From contig NZ_JACHNB010000001.1 in the NCBI RefSeq assembly GCF_014205225.1, positions 7,607,501-7,671,500 on the forward strand: a stretch of DNA of 64,000 nucleotides, written 5' to 3'. A program made the position numbers and the translations under genes. Source of the DNA: Actinoplanes octamycinicus (GTDB lineage: Bacteria > Actinomycetota > Actinomycetes > Mycobacteriales > Micromonosporaceae). Below are positions 10,327-18,565 of this stretch, piece by piece; position 1 is the first letter of the stretch, and the number at the start of each line of letters is the position of its first letter. The notes under the pieces are model-generated. The model had not been told where the DNA came from. It made no database searches and worked only from the letters and a program-made list of their open reading frames with translations.

Positions 10327-10986
10327 TCACTGGACCGGGTCGGCCAGGCCGCACTCGTAGCCCAGGATCACCGCCTGGACGCGGTCGCGCAGGTCGAGTT
10401 TGGCCAGGATCCGGCCGAGGTGGGTCTTCACGGTGCTCTCCGAGAGCACCAGGGTGGCGGCGATCTCCGGGTTCGACAGGCCGCGGGTGACCAGGGTGAG
10501 GACCTCGCGCTCGCGGCCGGTGAGGACGGCGAGCCGCTGGTCGGCGGCGGCGCGTGGCGGGGTGCTGCCCAGGTAGTGCGCGATCAGCCGCCGGGTCACG
10601 CTGGGCGCGGCCACCGACTCGCCGGCGGCGACCACCCGGACCGCGGAGACCAGGTCGGCGGCGAGCGCGTCCTTGAGCAGGAAGCCGCTGGCCCCGGCGC
10701 GCAGCCCGGCCAGCACGTACTCGTCGAGGTCGAAGGTGGTCAGGATGATCACCCGGGCCGGGTGCGGGCCGGTCCGGATCCGGCGGGTGGCCTCGATGCC
10801 GTCCAGGCCGGGCATCCGGACGTCCATCAGCACCACGTCCGGCCGGGTGCGGGCCACCACGTCGAGCGCCTGCGCGCCGTCGGCGGCCTCGCCGACCACG
10901 TCGATGTCCCCGGTCTCGTCGAGCACCAGCCGGAAACCGGTCCGCACCAGCGTCTGGTCGTCGACCAGCACCACCCGGACGCTCAT
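10327..10986 (-). CDS. NarL/FixJ-family response regulator
   Basis: 219-residue response regulator. The receiver domain holds VLVDD near residues 6-10, the phosphoacceptor Asp55 in VVLMDVRMPG, and a conserved Lys in FLLKDALAADL. A C-terminal LuxR-type helix-turn-helix follows (LTGREREVLTLVTRGL, then SESTVKTHLGRILAKL). Its ATG overlaps the stop of the sensor kinase gene (ATGA, 10983-10986), so the two form a cognate pair. The divergent lipoprotein/ABC operon from 12435 is the obvious candidate target, by position only. Confidence 0.94.
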   Translation of the reverse strand: MSVRVVLVDDQTLVRTGFRLVLDETGDIDVVGEAADGAQALDVVARTRPDVVLMDVRMPGLDGIEATRRIRTGPHPARVIILTTFDLDEYVLAGLRAGASGFLLKDALAADLVSAVRVVAAGESVAAPSVTRRLIAHYLGSTPPRAAADQRLAVLTGREREVLTLVTRGLSNPEIAATLVLSESTVKTHLGRILAKLDLRDRVQAVILGYECGLADPVQ

Positions 10987-12314
10987 CCGGTCACCGGCAG
11001 CAGCGCGCCGAGCCGGAACCCGCCGCCCGGCCGCTGCCCGGTCTCCAGCACGCCACCCAGCATGGTGACCCGCTCGGCGATCCCGCGCAGCCCGCTCCCG
11101 TGCCCGTCCGCACCGCCCGCCCCGGGGCCGTCCGGCCCGGGACCGGCCGCGCCGCCGCCCGGCCCGGGGCCGTCGTCGAGCACCTCGACCCGCAGCCGCT
11201 CCGGCTCGAAACAGAGGGTGACCTGGGCGGTGGCCGCCGGGCCGGCGTGTTTCAGGGTGTTGGTCAGCGCCTCCTGGACGATCCGGTACGCCGACAGGTC
11301 GACGGCGGCCGGCACCACCTCGGGCACCCCGTCGATGTGCAGCTCGATCCGCATGCCGGCGGAGCGCAGCTGGTCGACGAGCGCGGGCACCGCCGCGATC
11401 CCGGGCAGCGGGGCCAGCTCGGCCGGGACGGTGCGGTTGGCGGCGAGCAGCCGGCGCATCTCGGCGAGCGAGGACCGTCCGGTTTCAATCACGTGCTGCA
11501 GGGCCGTGGCGGTGCGCTCCGGGTGCCGGTCGAGCGCGGCGGCGGCGCCCTGCGCCTGGACCACCATGACCGACATGCCGTGCGCGACGACGTCGTGCAG
11601 CTCCCGGGTGATCCGGGTGCGCTCGGCGGCGACCGCGAGCGCGGCCCGCTGCCGCTCCTCCCGGGCCAGGTCGGCGGTCCGCTGCTCGACGGCGGCCAGG
11701 TGGGCGCGGCGGCTGCGCATCCCGTCGCCGACCGCGTAGGCCGCGACCAGCAGCAGCCACATCTCCAGCGCGGCCTGGCTGGTGTCCACCACCGGGTCGA
11801 CCCACCAGTGCGGGGCCTGCGCGGGCCGGGTCGATCCGATGACGGTCCGCTCGATGACCTGGCCCTCCTTCGCCGCCTTCGCGTCCTTCTCGGCCCGCAG
11901 GGTCTCTTCGTCGACCTGGACCCGGTTGATCAGCATCGACACGTAGGTCAGGCTCATCAGGGCGGCGAGCACGATGACCGCGGTGCGGCGTCGCCGGGCG
12001 CCGGCGGCCACCGTGTACATCATCAGCGGCAGGGCGGCCAGGTCGAGCAGCTGGAACTTGGTCTGCGAGATCAGGTGGCCGAACACGCCCGCCCCGGCGA
12101 GCGCCAGCGCCAGCAGCGGGCTCTGCCGCCGCAGCAGCAGCCCGGCCATGATCAGCCCGGCCAGCACCCACCAGGCGTAGCCCACCGGGATCAAGGACTG
12201 TGCCTTCTTCTGATCGGTCATCAGATAGGAGGCCAGCCAGGGACCCAGGGTCATCAGGAGCAACGCCAGCGCGAGCCCGGCGTCGGTCAGCAATCGACGC
12301 GGCACGTCCCTCAT
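10983..12314 (-). CDS. sensor histidine kinase (HisKA_3, NarX/DesK class)
   Basis: 443-residue membrane kinase. Hydrophobic helices fall roughly at residues 12-30, 45-60, 66-80, 90-104, 112-128 and 183-197; a short polar segment (about 130-180) between the last two may be the extracytoplasmic sensor. The HisKA_3 phosphoacceptor is His240 in ITRELHDVVAHG, and the C-terminal HATPase domain contains the DDGPGPGG G-box followed by a Gly/Pro-rich lid and GLRGIAERV. First gene of the kinase-regulator pair; starts at ATG 12314, 120 bp from the divergent lipoprotein gene. Confidence 0.93.
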   Translation of the reverse strand: MRDVPRRLLTDAGLALALLLMTLGPWLASYLMTDQKKAQSLIPVGYAWWVLAGLIMAGLLLRRQSPLLALALAGAGVFGHLISQTKFQLLDLAALPLMMYTVAAGARRRRTAVIVLAALMSLTYVSMLINRVQVDEETLRAEKDAKAAKEGQVIERTVIGSTRPAQAPHWWVDPVVDTSQAALEMWLLLVAAYAVGDGMRSRRAHLAAVEQRTADLAREERQRAALAVAAERTRITRELHDVVAHGMSVMVVQAQGAAAALDRHPERTATALQHVIETGRSSLAEMRRLLAANRTVPAELAPLPGIAAVPALVDQLRSAGMRIELHIDGVPEVVPAAVDLSAYRIVQEALTNTLKHAGPAATAQVTLCFEPERLRVEVLDDGPGPGGGAAGPGPDGPGAGGADGHGSGLRGIAERVTMLGGVLETGQRPGGGFRLGALLPVTG

Positions 12315-12434
12315 CGTAGGAATCGGCGCCGCCGAGCGCGTCAGACCAGAGTCCTACATCGGCGGTGCCATCGGCGGCCGAAGCACCGACCGTGGTCCGA
12401 CGAGATCGATCACCGGGTGGGCCACGGTGAAGCC

Positions 12435-12992
12435 ATGACCAGAACTAAGTCCACTGTGCTCCTTTGTGTAGTGGTGGCGGCCGGGCTGGCCGGCTGCCAC
12501 GGCGGCGATCCGGCCGCCTCGCCGAGCGCCTCGGCGGGAGATCGCCAGCAGGTGCTCGCCCTCGGTCAGGAGTGGGTGCAGTGCCTGCGCGACCACGGCC
12601 TGACCCGGATGCCCGACGTCGAGCTCAGCCCGGAGGGATATCTCCAATTCCCGGCTGTGGACGGCTACAACTGGAAGGACGAGCTGCGCAAGCACCAGGA
12701 CATCATCGAGGCGTGCCAGTCGATCGAGGACCGGTACCCGCCCAACGCGTTCCGCCCGCGCCAGCAGTACTCCGCCGACGACCTGCGCAAGCTGGCCGAG
12801 TATGCCAAGTGCCTCCGGGAGCACGGCATCCCGGACTTCCCCGACCCGAACGCGCAGGGTGAGTTCGACGTGAGCGGCACCTCGGTGGAGCACGGCATGT
12901 CCCAGCGGGTGCGGGAGCAGGCGGAGAACGCCTGCAAGTCGATCTGGAACGGCGATGTCCGGATCAAGGGCGGCGCCGGAGGCAAGAAGTGA
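12435..12992 (+). CDS. secreted lipoprotein of an ABC efflux operon
   Basis: 185-residue lipoprotein: basic start MTRTK, hydrophobic stretch, then lipobox LAGC with the acylated Cys near residue 21. The mature part has two similar helical segments each holding a C-L-R-[DE]-H-G motif (WVQCLRDHG and YAKCLREHG), suggesting an internal duplication with paired cysteines. Similar small lipoproteins often precede HlyD-like/MacB-type operons in actinomycetes. ATG 12435 is the start that gives the signal peptide. The stop overlaps the next gene by 4 bp (GTGA), so it is co-translated with the adaptor. Confidence 0.82.
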   Translation: MTRTKSTVLLCVVVAAGLAGCHGGDPAASPSASAGDRQQVLALGQEWVQCLRDHGLTRMPDVELSPEGYLQFPAVDGYNWKDELRKHQDIIEACQSIEDRYPPNAFRPRQQYSADDLRKLAEYAKCLREHGIPDFPDPNAQGEFDVSGTSVEHGMSQRVREQAENACKSIWNGDVRIKGGAGGKK

Positions 12993-14074
12993 GCCGCCGC
13001 GGCGTCGCGATCGCGATCGCGGTGACCGCGCCGCTGGCCGCCGGGGTGGCCTATGCCGTGCACGGCGGCCCCGGCCCGTCGACGCCGGCCGCCGCCCAGG
13101 TCGCCACCGGCACCGCCAAGGTCACCCGGGGCACCCTGTCGCAGACCACGCAGATCCCCGGCGAGCTCGGGTACATCGGCTCCTACCAGGCCGATTACCA
13201 GGGCACGCCGGGCATGCTCACGGCCTCGGCCGCGCCGGGCGCGACCATCGGCCGCGGCGGCATCCTCTTCCGGGTGTCCGACGATCCGGTCCGCTTGCTG
13301 CTCGGCTCGGTGCCGGCCTACCGCGATTTCGGGTACGGCATGACCGACGGCCCGGACGTCCGGCAGCTGGAGCGCAACCTGGTCGTGATGGGTTTCGACC
13401 CGGACCGCGAGATGACCGTCGACCGGCATTTCAGCGTGGCCACCGCGCGGGCGATCCGCCGCTGGGAGAGGTCGTGGGGCCGCAAGTCGTGGCAGCGCAC
13501 CGGCCGGCTCACCCAGGGCCAGGTGGTCTTCCTGCCCACCCCGCTGCGGATCCTCACCCAGCCGGTCCGGGTGGGCGCCGCGGCCGGTCCCGGCACCACG
13601 GTTCTGACCGGCACCTCGACCAGCCGGGCGGTGACCGCCCAGCTGTCCACCGCCGACCGGGGCTCGGTGCACGTCGGTGACCGGGTCGAGGTCACCCTCC
13701 CGGACACCGACCCGATCCGCGGCCGGGTGACCGAGATCGGTCAGGTGGCGAGCACCCCGCCGGCGGAGAACCAGGATCAGCCGCCGGACCCGGACTCGGC
13801 GACCGTCCCGGTCACCATCGCGCTGACGCTGCCCCGCGGCATGGCCCTGAGCGAGGCGCCGGCCACCGTCGACGTCGTCGGGCGTACCCGGGAGAACGTG
13901 CTGCTCGCACCGGTCGCGGCGCTGCTCGCCCGGCCCGGCGGCGGATACCAGGTCCGGCTGGCCGGGGGCGTGCTCACGCGGGTCGAGCTCGGCGCGTTCG
14001 ACGAGGGCAGCGGCCGGGTCGAGATCACCAGCGGCCTCACCGAGGGCCAGTCCGTGGAGGTGCCGGCCGCATGA
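12989..14074 (+). CDS. HlyD/MacA-like efflux adaptor with peptidoglycan-binding domain
   Basis: 361-residue protein with an N-terminal signal anchor ([18 protein letters not shown]). A peptidoglycan_binding_1 segment ([15 protein letters not shown] through [14 protein letters not shown], about residues 120-165) sits where Gram-negative adaptors have a coiled-coil hairpin. After it come beta-barrel and membrane-proximal elements ([39 protein letters not shown]). It probably links the ABC pump to the cell wall. GTG start overlaps the upstream stop; its own stop overlaps the ATPase start as ATGA. Confidence 0.85.
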   Translation: MSRRGVAIAIAVTAPLAAGVAYAVHGGPGPSTPAAAQVATGTAKVTRGTLSQTTQIPGELGYIGSYQADYQGTPGMLTASAAPGATIGRGGILFRVSDDPVRLLLGSVPAYRDFGYGMTDGPDVRQLERNLVVMGFDPDREMTVDRHFSVATARAIRRWERSWGRKSWQRTGRLTQGQVVFLPTPLRILTQPVRVGAAAGPGTTVLTGTSTSRAVTAQLSTADRGSVHVGDRVEVTLPDTDPIRGRVTEIGQVASTPPAENQDQPPDPDSATVPVTIALTLPRGMALSEAPATVDVVGRTRENVLLAPVAALLARPGGGYQVRLAGGVLTRVELGAFDEGSGRVEITSGLTEGQSVEVPAA

Positions 14075-14757
14075 CCGCCGTGCTGGAACTCCGTGACGTC
14101 CACAAGGTCTATCCCGGCACACCGCCGGTGGCGTCGCTGCGCGGGGTCACCTTCGCGGTGCACCGCGGCGAGCTGGTGGCCGTCGCCGGCCCGTCCGGCT
14201 CCGGCAAGACCACGCTGCTCAACCTGGCCGCCGGTCTGGACCGGCCGACCACCGGCTCGGTGCGCATCGGGGGCGAGCCGGTGGAGAAGCTGCGGGACCG
14301 GCAGCTGTCCGGGGTCCGGGCACACCGGCTGGGCGTGGTCTTCCAGCAGTTCGTGCTGCTGGAGCGGCTGACCGCGGCCGAGAACGTGGCCACCGGCCTG
14401 CTCTATCGCGGGGTACCGGGAGCCGAGCGCCGCCGCGCCGCCCGGGACGCCCTGGACCGGGTCGGGCTCGCCCACCGGGCCGGCTTCCCGGCCGCGCACC
14501 TGTCCGGCGGGGAACGTCAGCGGGTGGCGATCGCCCGCGCCCTGGTCGGCCGGCCCGCCGTGGTCCTCGCCGACGAGCCGACCGGCAACCTCGACTCGGC
14601 GTCCGGTGCCGGGGTGGTCGAGCTGCTGCACGAGCTCAACGCGGACGGCGTGACGATCGTGGTGATCACCCACGACGAGCGGATCGCGGCGGCCATGCGC
14701 CGCCGGGTCGAGATCCAGGACGGCCGGGTGGTGCGCGACTCCGGGGGTGTGTCGTGA
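14071..14757 (+). CDS. MacB/LolD-type ABC transporter ATPase
   Basis: 228-residue ATP-binding subunit with Walker A GPSGSGKT (40-47), Q-loop VVFQQFVLL, signature LSGGERQ (144-150), Walker B VVLADEP (164-170) and H-loop VITHDE. Closest to the MacB/LolD/FtsE branch that pairs with FtsX-type permeases in peptide or lipoprotein export and in mechanotransmission. It overlaps both neighbours by 4 bp, so adaptor, ATPase and permease are a tightly coupled unit. Confidence 0.94.
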   Translation: MTAVLELRDVHKVYPGTPPVASLRGVTFAVHRGELVAVAGPSGSGKTTLLNLAAGLDRPTTGSVRIGGEPVEKLRDRQLSGVRAHRLGVVFQQFVLLERLTAAENVATGLLYRGVPGAERRRAARDALDRVGLAHRAGFPAAHLSGGERQRVAIARALVGRPAVVLADEPTGNLDSASGAGVVELLHELNADGVTIVVITHDERIAAAMRRRVEIQDGRVVRDSGGVS

Positions 14758-15938
14758 GGTCACGGTTGCGGGCGGCGGATCTGCTGCCGGTCAGTACGGT
14801 CGGGCTGCGCTCCCGGCCGGGCCGGACGGTGCTGTCGATCGTCGGGGTGGCGATCGGGATCGCGGCGATGGTGGCGGTGCTCGGGGTGACCCGGTCCAGT
14901 CAGGCGGACGTGCTGGCCCAGATCGACCGGGTCGGGACGAACCTGCTGACCGTGGCGAACGGGAGGACCACCCGCGGGGACGAGGCGGAGCTGCCGTCGA
15001 CGGCGGGGGCGGCGGTGGCGCGTACCGAAGGCGTGTTGTCCTCGGCGGCGACCGCGACCCTGCCGGTCCGGGTCTATCGCAACGACCGGATCCCGTCCGG
15101 CCGCACCGGCGGCCTGTCCGTCCGGGTGGCCGACCCGGCCCTGGCCGACACGCTCGACGCGGCGGTGGCGCACGGGCGGTTCCTGGATCCGGCGCTCATC
15201 CGCTATCCGGCGGTGGTGCTCGGGCACTACGCCGCCACGGTGCTGGGCATCGGCGACGTCAGCGGGCAGCCCCGGGTGTGGCTCGGCGAGCGGTGGTTCA
15301 CCGTCGTCGGCGTGCTCGCGCCGGTCGAGCTGGCGCCGGAGCTGGACGCGGCGGCGCTGATCGGGGCGCCGGTCGCCGAGGCCGACTTCGGGTACCGGGG
15401 GCATCCGACCCGGATCTTCGTACGGGCGGAGACCTCGCGGACCACCGAGGTGGCCGGCCTGCTCGGCCGGGCGGCGGATCCGGCGCACCCCGAGGAGGTC
15501 GCGGTGAGCCGGCCGTCCGAGGCGCTCACCGCCCGGGTCGAGGTGGCGAGCGGGACCACGGTGCTACTGCTCGGGCTGGGCGCGGTGGCGCTGCTGGTGG
15601 GCGGGATCGGGATCGCCAACGTGCTGGTCATCTCGGTGCTGGAACGGCGTACCGAAATCGGTCTGCGCCGTGCCCTGGGCGCCACCCGCGGGCATGTCGG
15701 CGCGCAGTTCCTGACCGAGTCGCTGCTGCTCGGCGTGGGTGGCGGCGTGGCCGGGGTGGTGCTCGGGACGCTGATCACCTTCGCCATGGCGGCCGCCCGG
15801 GGCTGGCAGACCCTGGTCCCGGCCCAGGCGGTCGGGGCGGGGCTGGCGGCGGCCGTGCTGATCGGCGGGTGCGCCGGGCTCTATCCGGCGATGCGGGCCG
15901 CCCGGCTGTCGCCGACCGAGGCGCTGCGCACCATGTGA
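14754..15938 (+). CDS. MacB-type ABC transporter permease (FtsX fold)
   Basis: 394-residue permease with the MacB topology: one helix near residues 23-45, a large extracytoplasmic domain (about 50-270), then three C-terminal helices (about 275-295, 322-345 and 358-378) forming an FtsX domain. The family motif [19 protein letters not shown] precedes the second helix of that group. With the adaptor and ATPase it forms a complete MacAB-like complex, probably exporting a peptide or antibiotic. GTG start overlapping the ATPase stop. The divergent two-component system suggests stress-induced expression. Confidence 0.93.
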   Translation: MRSRLRAADLLPVSTVGLRSRPGRTVLSIVGVAIGIAAMVAVLGVTRSSQADVLAQIDRVGTNLLTVANGRTTRGDEAELPSTAGAAVARTEGVLSSAATATLPVRVYRNDRIPSGRTGGLSVRVADPALADTLDAAVAHGRFLDPALIRYPAVVLGHYAATVLGIGDVSGQPRVWLGERWFTVVGVLAPVELAPELDAAALIGAPVAEADFGYRGHPTRIFVRAETSRTTEVAGLLGRAADPAHPEEVAVSRPSEALTARVEVASGTTVLLLGLGAVALLVGGIGIANVLVISVLERRTEIGLRRALGATRGHVGAQFLTESLLLGVGGGVAGVVLGTLITFAMAAARGWQTLVPAQAVGAGLAAAVLIGGCAGLYPAMRAARLSPTEALRTM

Positions 15939-15959
15939 CCGACGTGGCACTTTTCCGGG

Positions 15960-15973
15960 AGGGAGCGCTCCCA
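15960..15973. promoter_or_regulatory. CebR/LacI-type operator palindrome
   Basis: The 12-bp perfect palindrome GGGAGCGCTCCC (15961-15972) in context reads AGGGAGCGCTCCCA, one base from the 14-bp CebR operator TGGGAGCGCTCCCA known from Streptomyces cellulose-use genes. A TAGAGT -10 candidate follows at 15984-15989, so the operator sits in the -35/spacer region, where a bound repressor would block transcription of the lipoprotein gene at 16044. Confidence 0.7.
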
Positions 15974-16043
15974 CGATGTTCTCTAGAGTCTCTGACGAGG
16001 CGGTCCGAAAGGGACGACCGCCCCTCTACCTACGGGGAATCAC

Positions 16044-16730
16044 GTGTTGAAACGAGCCGGCCTGTTCACGTCCGTCGCCCTCGGCGCTCTCGCGCTCACC
16101 GCGGCCTGCTCCAGCAGTCCTTCCTCCACGACCGGCAGCGACGCCGGCGCCACCACGAGCAGCAGCGCGCCGGCGGCGACCGCGGCGGCCAGCGAGCCGG
16201 CCGAGGCCACCACCCAGGCGGCCCCGGCAAAGCCGAAGACGACGACGAAGGCCACGCCCACCAGCGACCCCGGCGACGGGGACATGCTCGCCGGGCTCGG
16301 CAGCGACGCCGACTGGAAGAAGTACCTCGAGCCGTGCGACGCGCCGCAGAAGGTGCTGATCCAGAAGGTGGTGACCGCGGACGTCAACGGCGACGGCACC
16401 TTCGACGCGCTGGTCGCGCACGCCTGCTCGCCGATCACCTCCTACTGGCCGACCGTGGTGGACGTCTTCGACGGCGCCTCGTCGTCGGCCAAGCCGAAGC
16501 GGCTCGGCACCCTGCTCCAGGACGTCGGGCCGGACGACCTGCCCTACCTGGACACCCTCAAGGTCAAGAAGGGCACCGTGGTGATCGAGGCCTACGGCGT
16601 CGACAAGCACACCAACCAGTCCTGCCCGAGCATCTACTACACCTACGAGTACAAGTACACCGGCGCGAAGTTCACCCGGACCAGCCGCAGCGCCGGCAAC
16701 GCCAACCAGTGCCCGGACATCAGGAACTGA
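16044..16730 (+). CDS. secreted lipoprotein with DxNGDG motif
   Basis: 228-residue lipoprotein: signal peptide with lipobox TAAC (Cys near residue 23), then a long low-complexity linker of Ser, Thr, Ala and Pro (to about residue 75), then a globular domain containing DVNGDGTFD, a calcium-binding loop of the FG-GAP/EF-hand-like kind. Start is GTG 16044 behind GGGGA; TTG 16047 is an alternative. The upstream CebR-like operator suggests expression tied to cellodextrin or another sugar, which would make it a surface sugar-related or sensor protein, but no catalytic domain is visible. Confidence 0.75.
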   Translation: MLKRAGLFTSVALGALALTAACSSSPSSTTGSDAGATTSSSAPAATAAASEPAEATTQAAPAKPKTTTKATPTSDPGDGDMLAGLGSDADWKKYLEPCDAPQKVLIQKVVTADVNGDGTFDALVAHACSPITSYWPTVVDVFDGASSSAKPKRLGTLLQDVGPDDLPYLDTLKVKKGTVVIEAYGVDKHTNQSCPSIYYTYEYKYTGAKFTRTSRSAGNANQCPDIRN

Positions 16731-16751
16731 CCCGCGGCGCGATTTCTGTCG

Positions 16752-16775
16752 GACCCCGGCCTTAGGGTCGGGGTC
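16752..16775 (+). terminator. hairpin between the lipoprotein and pentapeptide genes
   Basis: GACCCCG (16752-16758) and CGGGGTC (16769-16775) form a 7-bp stem with a 10-nt loop. It follows the stop at 16730 but has no T-tract, and it contains the TAGGGT box and abuts the ATG at 16776. It may be a weak terminator or an operator dyad for the next gene. Confidence 0.4.
16763..16768 (+). promoter_or_regulatory. leaderless -10 box (pentapeptide gene)
   Basis: TAGGGT followed by exactly 7 nt and ATG 16776; no ribosome-binding sequence is present. This is the arrangement expected when transcription starts at the A of the start codon. Confidence 0.55.
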
Positions 16776-17360
16776 ATGGCTTCGAGCACCGTCACCACCG
16801 AGGACTGGGACAGCGGCGTCGGCGAGCGCAAGGCGCACGACGGCGTCGCCTTCGTCGACCTCGACTTCTGCGAGATCACCCTGCAGGGCGTCGAGTTCAC
16901 CGACTGCACGTTCCGCAACGCGCGGTTCAACTGCGCCGAGCTGACCGACGTCGCGTTCGTGAACTGCACGTTCACCGGGTGCAACTTCTTCGACGCCACG
17001 TTCACCGGGTGCAAGCTGACCGGCAGCGTGTTCGAGCGGTGCGAGTTCGAGCTGCTCACCGTCGACGGCGGGGACTGGTCGTTCGCCGCGCTGCGCCGCG
17101 CCGACCTGGGCGGGGCCACCTTCACCGGCGCCCGGATGCGGGAGACCGACCTGACCGGCGCCCGCTGCGCCGGTGGCACCCTGCGCGGCGCCGACCTGTC
17201 CGGCGCCCTGCTGGAGGGCGCCGACCTGACCCGCTGCGACCTGCGCGGCAGCGACCTGTCGTCGCTCGACCCGGCCCGCACCCAGATCCGCCGAGCCGTC
17301 ATCAACCCGGACCAGGCCATCACCATCGCCACGGCTCTGGGCCTGGAGATCCGCGACTGA
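16776..17360 (+). CDS. pentapeptide-repeat protein
   Basis: 194 residues built largely of A(D/N)LxX-type pentapeptides, forming a right-handed quadrilateral beta-helix. Divergent repeats (VEFTDCTF, NARFNCAEL, TDVAFVNCTF) open the protein and canonical ones follow (LRGADLSGALLEGADLTRCDL). The first half is unusually rich in Cys and Phe at stacking positions. No signal peptide, so probably cytosolic. Some pentapeptide proteins (Qnr, MfpA) mimic DNA and protect gyrase, but nothing here proves that role. Confidence 0.88.
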   Translation: MASSTVTTEDWDSGVGERKAHDGVAFVDLDFCEITLQGVEFTDCTFRNARFNCAELTDVAFVNCTFTGCNFFDATFTGCKLTGSVFERCEFELLTVDGGDWSFAALRRADLGGATFTGARMRETDLTGARCAGGTLRGADLSGALLEGADLTRCDLRGSDLSSLDPARTQIRRAVINPDQAITIATALGLEIRD

Positions 17361-17408
17361 GCAGTCCTCCGCCGTCGTGAGCGCATTTGACTTCACGACC
17401 GGCGCGCA

Positions 17409-17984
17409 GTGTCGATCAGGATGCTCGTGTTCTCGACCGGCGAGCCTCCAGCGTCACGACCCAGACGCCTCCTCGGGGTGGCGATCACCGTTCTGGTCCT
17501 GGCCGGCGCGGGCGTGCTCCTCCGGACTCAGGAGCACCCCGAGCCGGAGCCGAGCAGCCCCGACGTCTGCGCCGACAGCGACGCTCCGGCCGACGCTGCC
17601 TGCCCCTACGGCGGCCTGAGCGCGGCCCACCCCATCTCCGTGGAGCGACTCCAGGACCCTGATCTCGGTCTCCGGACAACTATCGCCACGGTATGGCCTA
17701 CCCTCCTCGGCTCGATCTGCACGTGGGAGGACTCGCCTTGCGTGCACCGCCGTCCCGCGACAGAGGCCGATGCGGAACGCATCTACCAGGTGCTGAGAGA
17801 TCAGGGCCTGGTCTACGTGCGTGTGCGCCTGGCACGTCCCGGCGACCCCGCCCCGACCGGCGCCGTCATGTACGCGATCCTCTCCCCTAACGGTTGCATC
17901 GCCGCCTACGCCGATTTCCGGAAAGACCCGACCTGGACGGACATCACGCCTCTCCTGCCCGGCGGCCGCTGCCCAGCACCCTGA
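17409..17984 (+). CDS. hypothetical single-pass membrane or secreted protein
   Basis: 191-residue protein with a basic N-terminus and one hydrophobic segment (about residues 22-40, LLGVAITVLVLAGAGVLL), then an extracytoplasmic domain with five cysteines, several in short-spaced pairs (VCADSDAP, AACPYG, ICTWEDSPC). I do not recognise the family. GTG 17409 or ATG 17421 could be the start; neither has a strong ribosome-binding sequence. It has no obvious operon partner. Confidence 0.6.
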   Translation: MSIRMLVFSTGEPPASRPRRLLGVAITVLVLAGAGVLLRTQEHPEPEPSSPDVCADSDAPADAACPYGGLSAAHPISVERLQDPDLGLRTTIATVWPTLLGSICTWEDSPCVHRRPATEADAERIYQVLRDQGLVYVRVRLARPGDPAPTGAVMYAILSPNGCIAAYADFRKDPTWTDITPLLPGGRCPAP

Positions 17985-18058
17985 TCGCCAGTCGGACGCC
18001 GGCCGCCCCGGCCCGCGGCAGAGCTGCTGGAAAAAGTTCGAAGAAATGTCGGCGGGGA

Positions 18059-18085
18059 TGTCGAGACGGCGGTGCGGGCTCCGTC
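18059..18085 (+). promoter_or_regulatory. candidate ECF42 promoter of the DGPF-sigma pair
   Basis: TGTCGA (18059-18064), a 17-nt spacer and CGTC (18082-18085) match the ECF42-type promoter as I recall it from Streptomyces (TGTCGA at -35, CGA/TC at -10). Transcription would start near 18092, about 48 nt before the DGPF gene, consistent with autoregulation by the sigma factor at 18558. Confidence 0.6.
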
Positions 18086-18139
18086 CTCGGGGTGAAGGCG
18101 GCCACAATGGGTCGCACAGGATCGAGGAGAACGATCATC

Positions 18140-18565
18140 ATGGCGAAGTACCTGCTGCTCAAGCATTACCGCGGCGCTCCCAGCGCGGTCAACGACGTGC
18201 CGATGGAGAAGTGGACGCCGGAGGAGATCTCGGCGCACATCCAGTACATGAACGACTTCGCGGCCCGGCTGGAGAAGACCGGGGAGTATGTCGACGGGCA
18301 GGCTCTCGCGCCGGAGGGCACCTGGGTGCGGTTCGACGGCGAGGGCCGGCCGCCGGTCACCGACGGGCCGTTCGCCGAGACCAAGGACCTGATCGCCGGG
18401 TGGATGGTGCTCGACGTGGACAGCTACGAGCGGGCCGTCGAGCTGGCCGGTGAGCTGTCCGCGGCGCCCGGCGCCGGCGGCAAGCCGATCCACGAGTGGC
18501 TGGAGCTGCGGCCGTTCCTGACCGCGACGCCGAACGCGACCGACGAGTGCCACAACGGTGGATGA
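18140..18565 (+). CDS. YCII/DGPF-domain protein, ECF42 partner
   Basis: 141-residue DGPF (YCII-related) protein carrying the name-giving motif TDGPFAETKDLIAGW near residues 72-87. The fold is a small ferredoxin-like barrel of uncertain biochemical role. DGPF genes are the conserved neighbours and typical targets of ECF42 sigma factors, and here the sigma gene starts 8 bp before this gene's stop. ATG 18140 follows GAGGAGAA at a good distance. Confidence 0.9.
   Translation: MAKYLLLKHYRGAPSAVNDVPMEKWTPEEISAHIQYMNDFAARLEKTGEYVDGQALAPEGTWVRFDGEGRPPVTDGPFAETKDLIAGWMVLDVDSYERAVELAGELSAAPGAGGKPIHEWLELRPFLTATPNATDECHNGG

Noticed and set aside
18140..18565. DGPF protein as an enzyme gene of its own pathway
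   Set aside because: Overlap with the ECF42 gene and the shared promoter make the sigma-partner role more likely.
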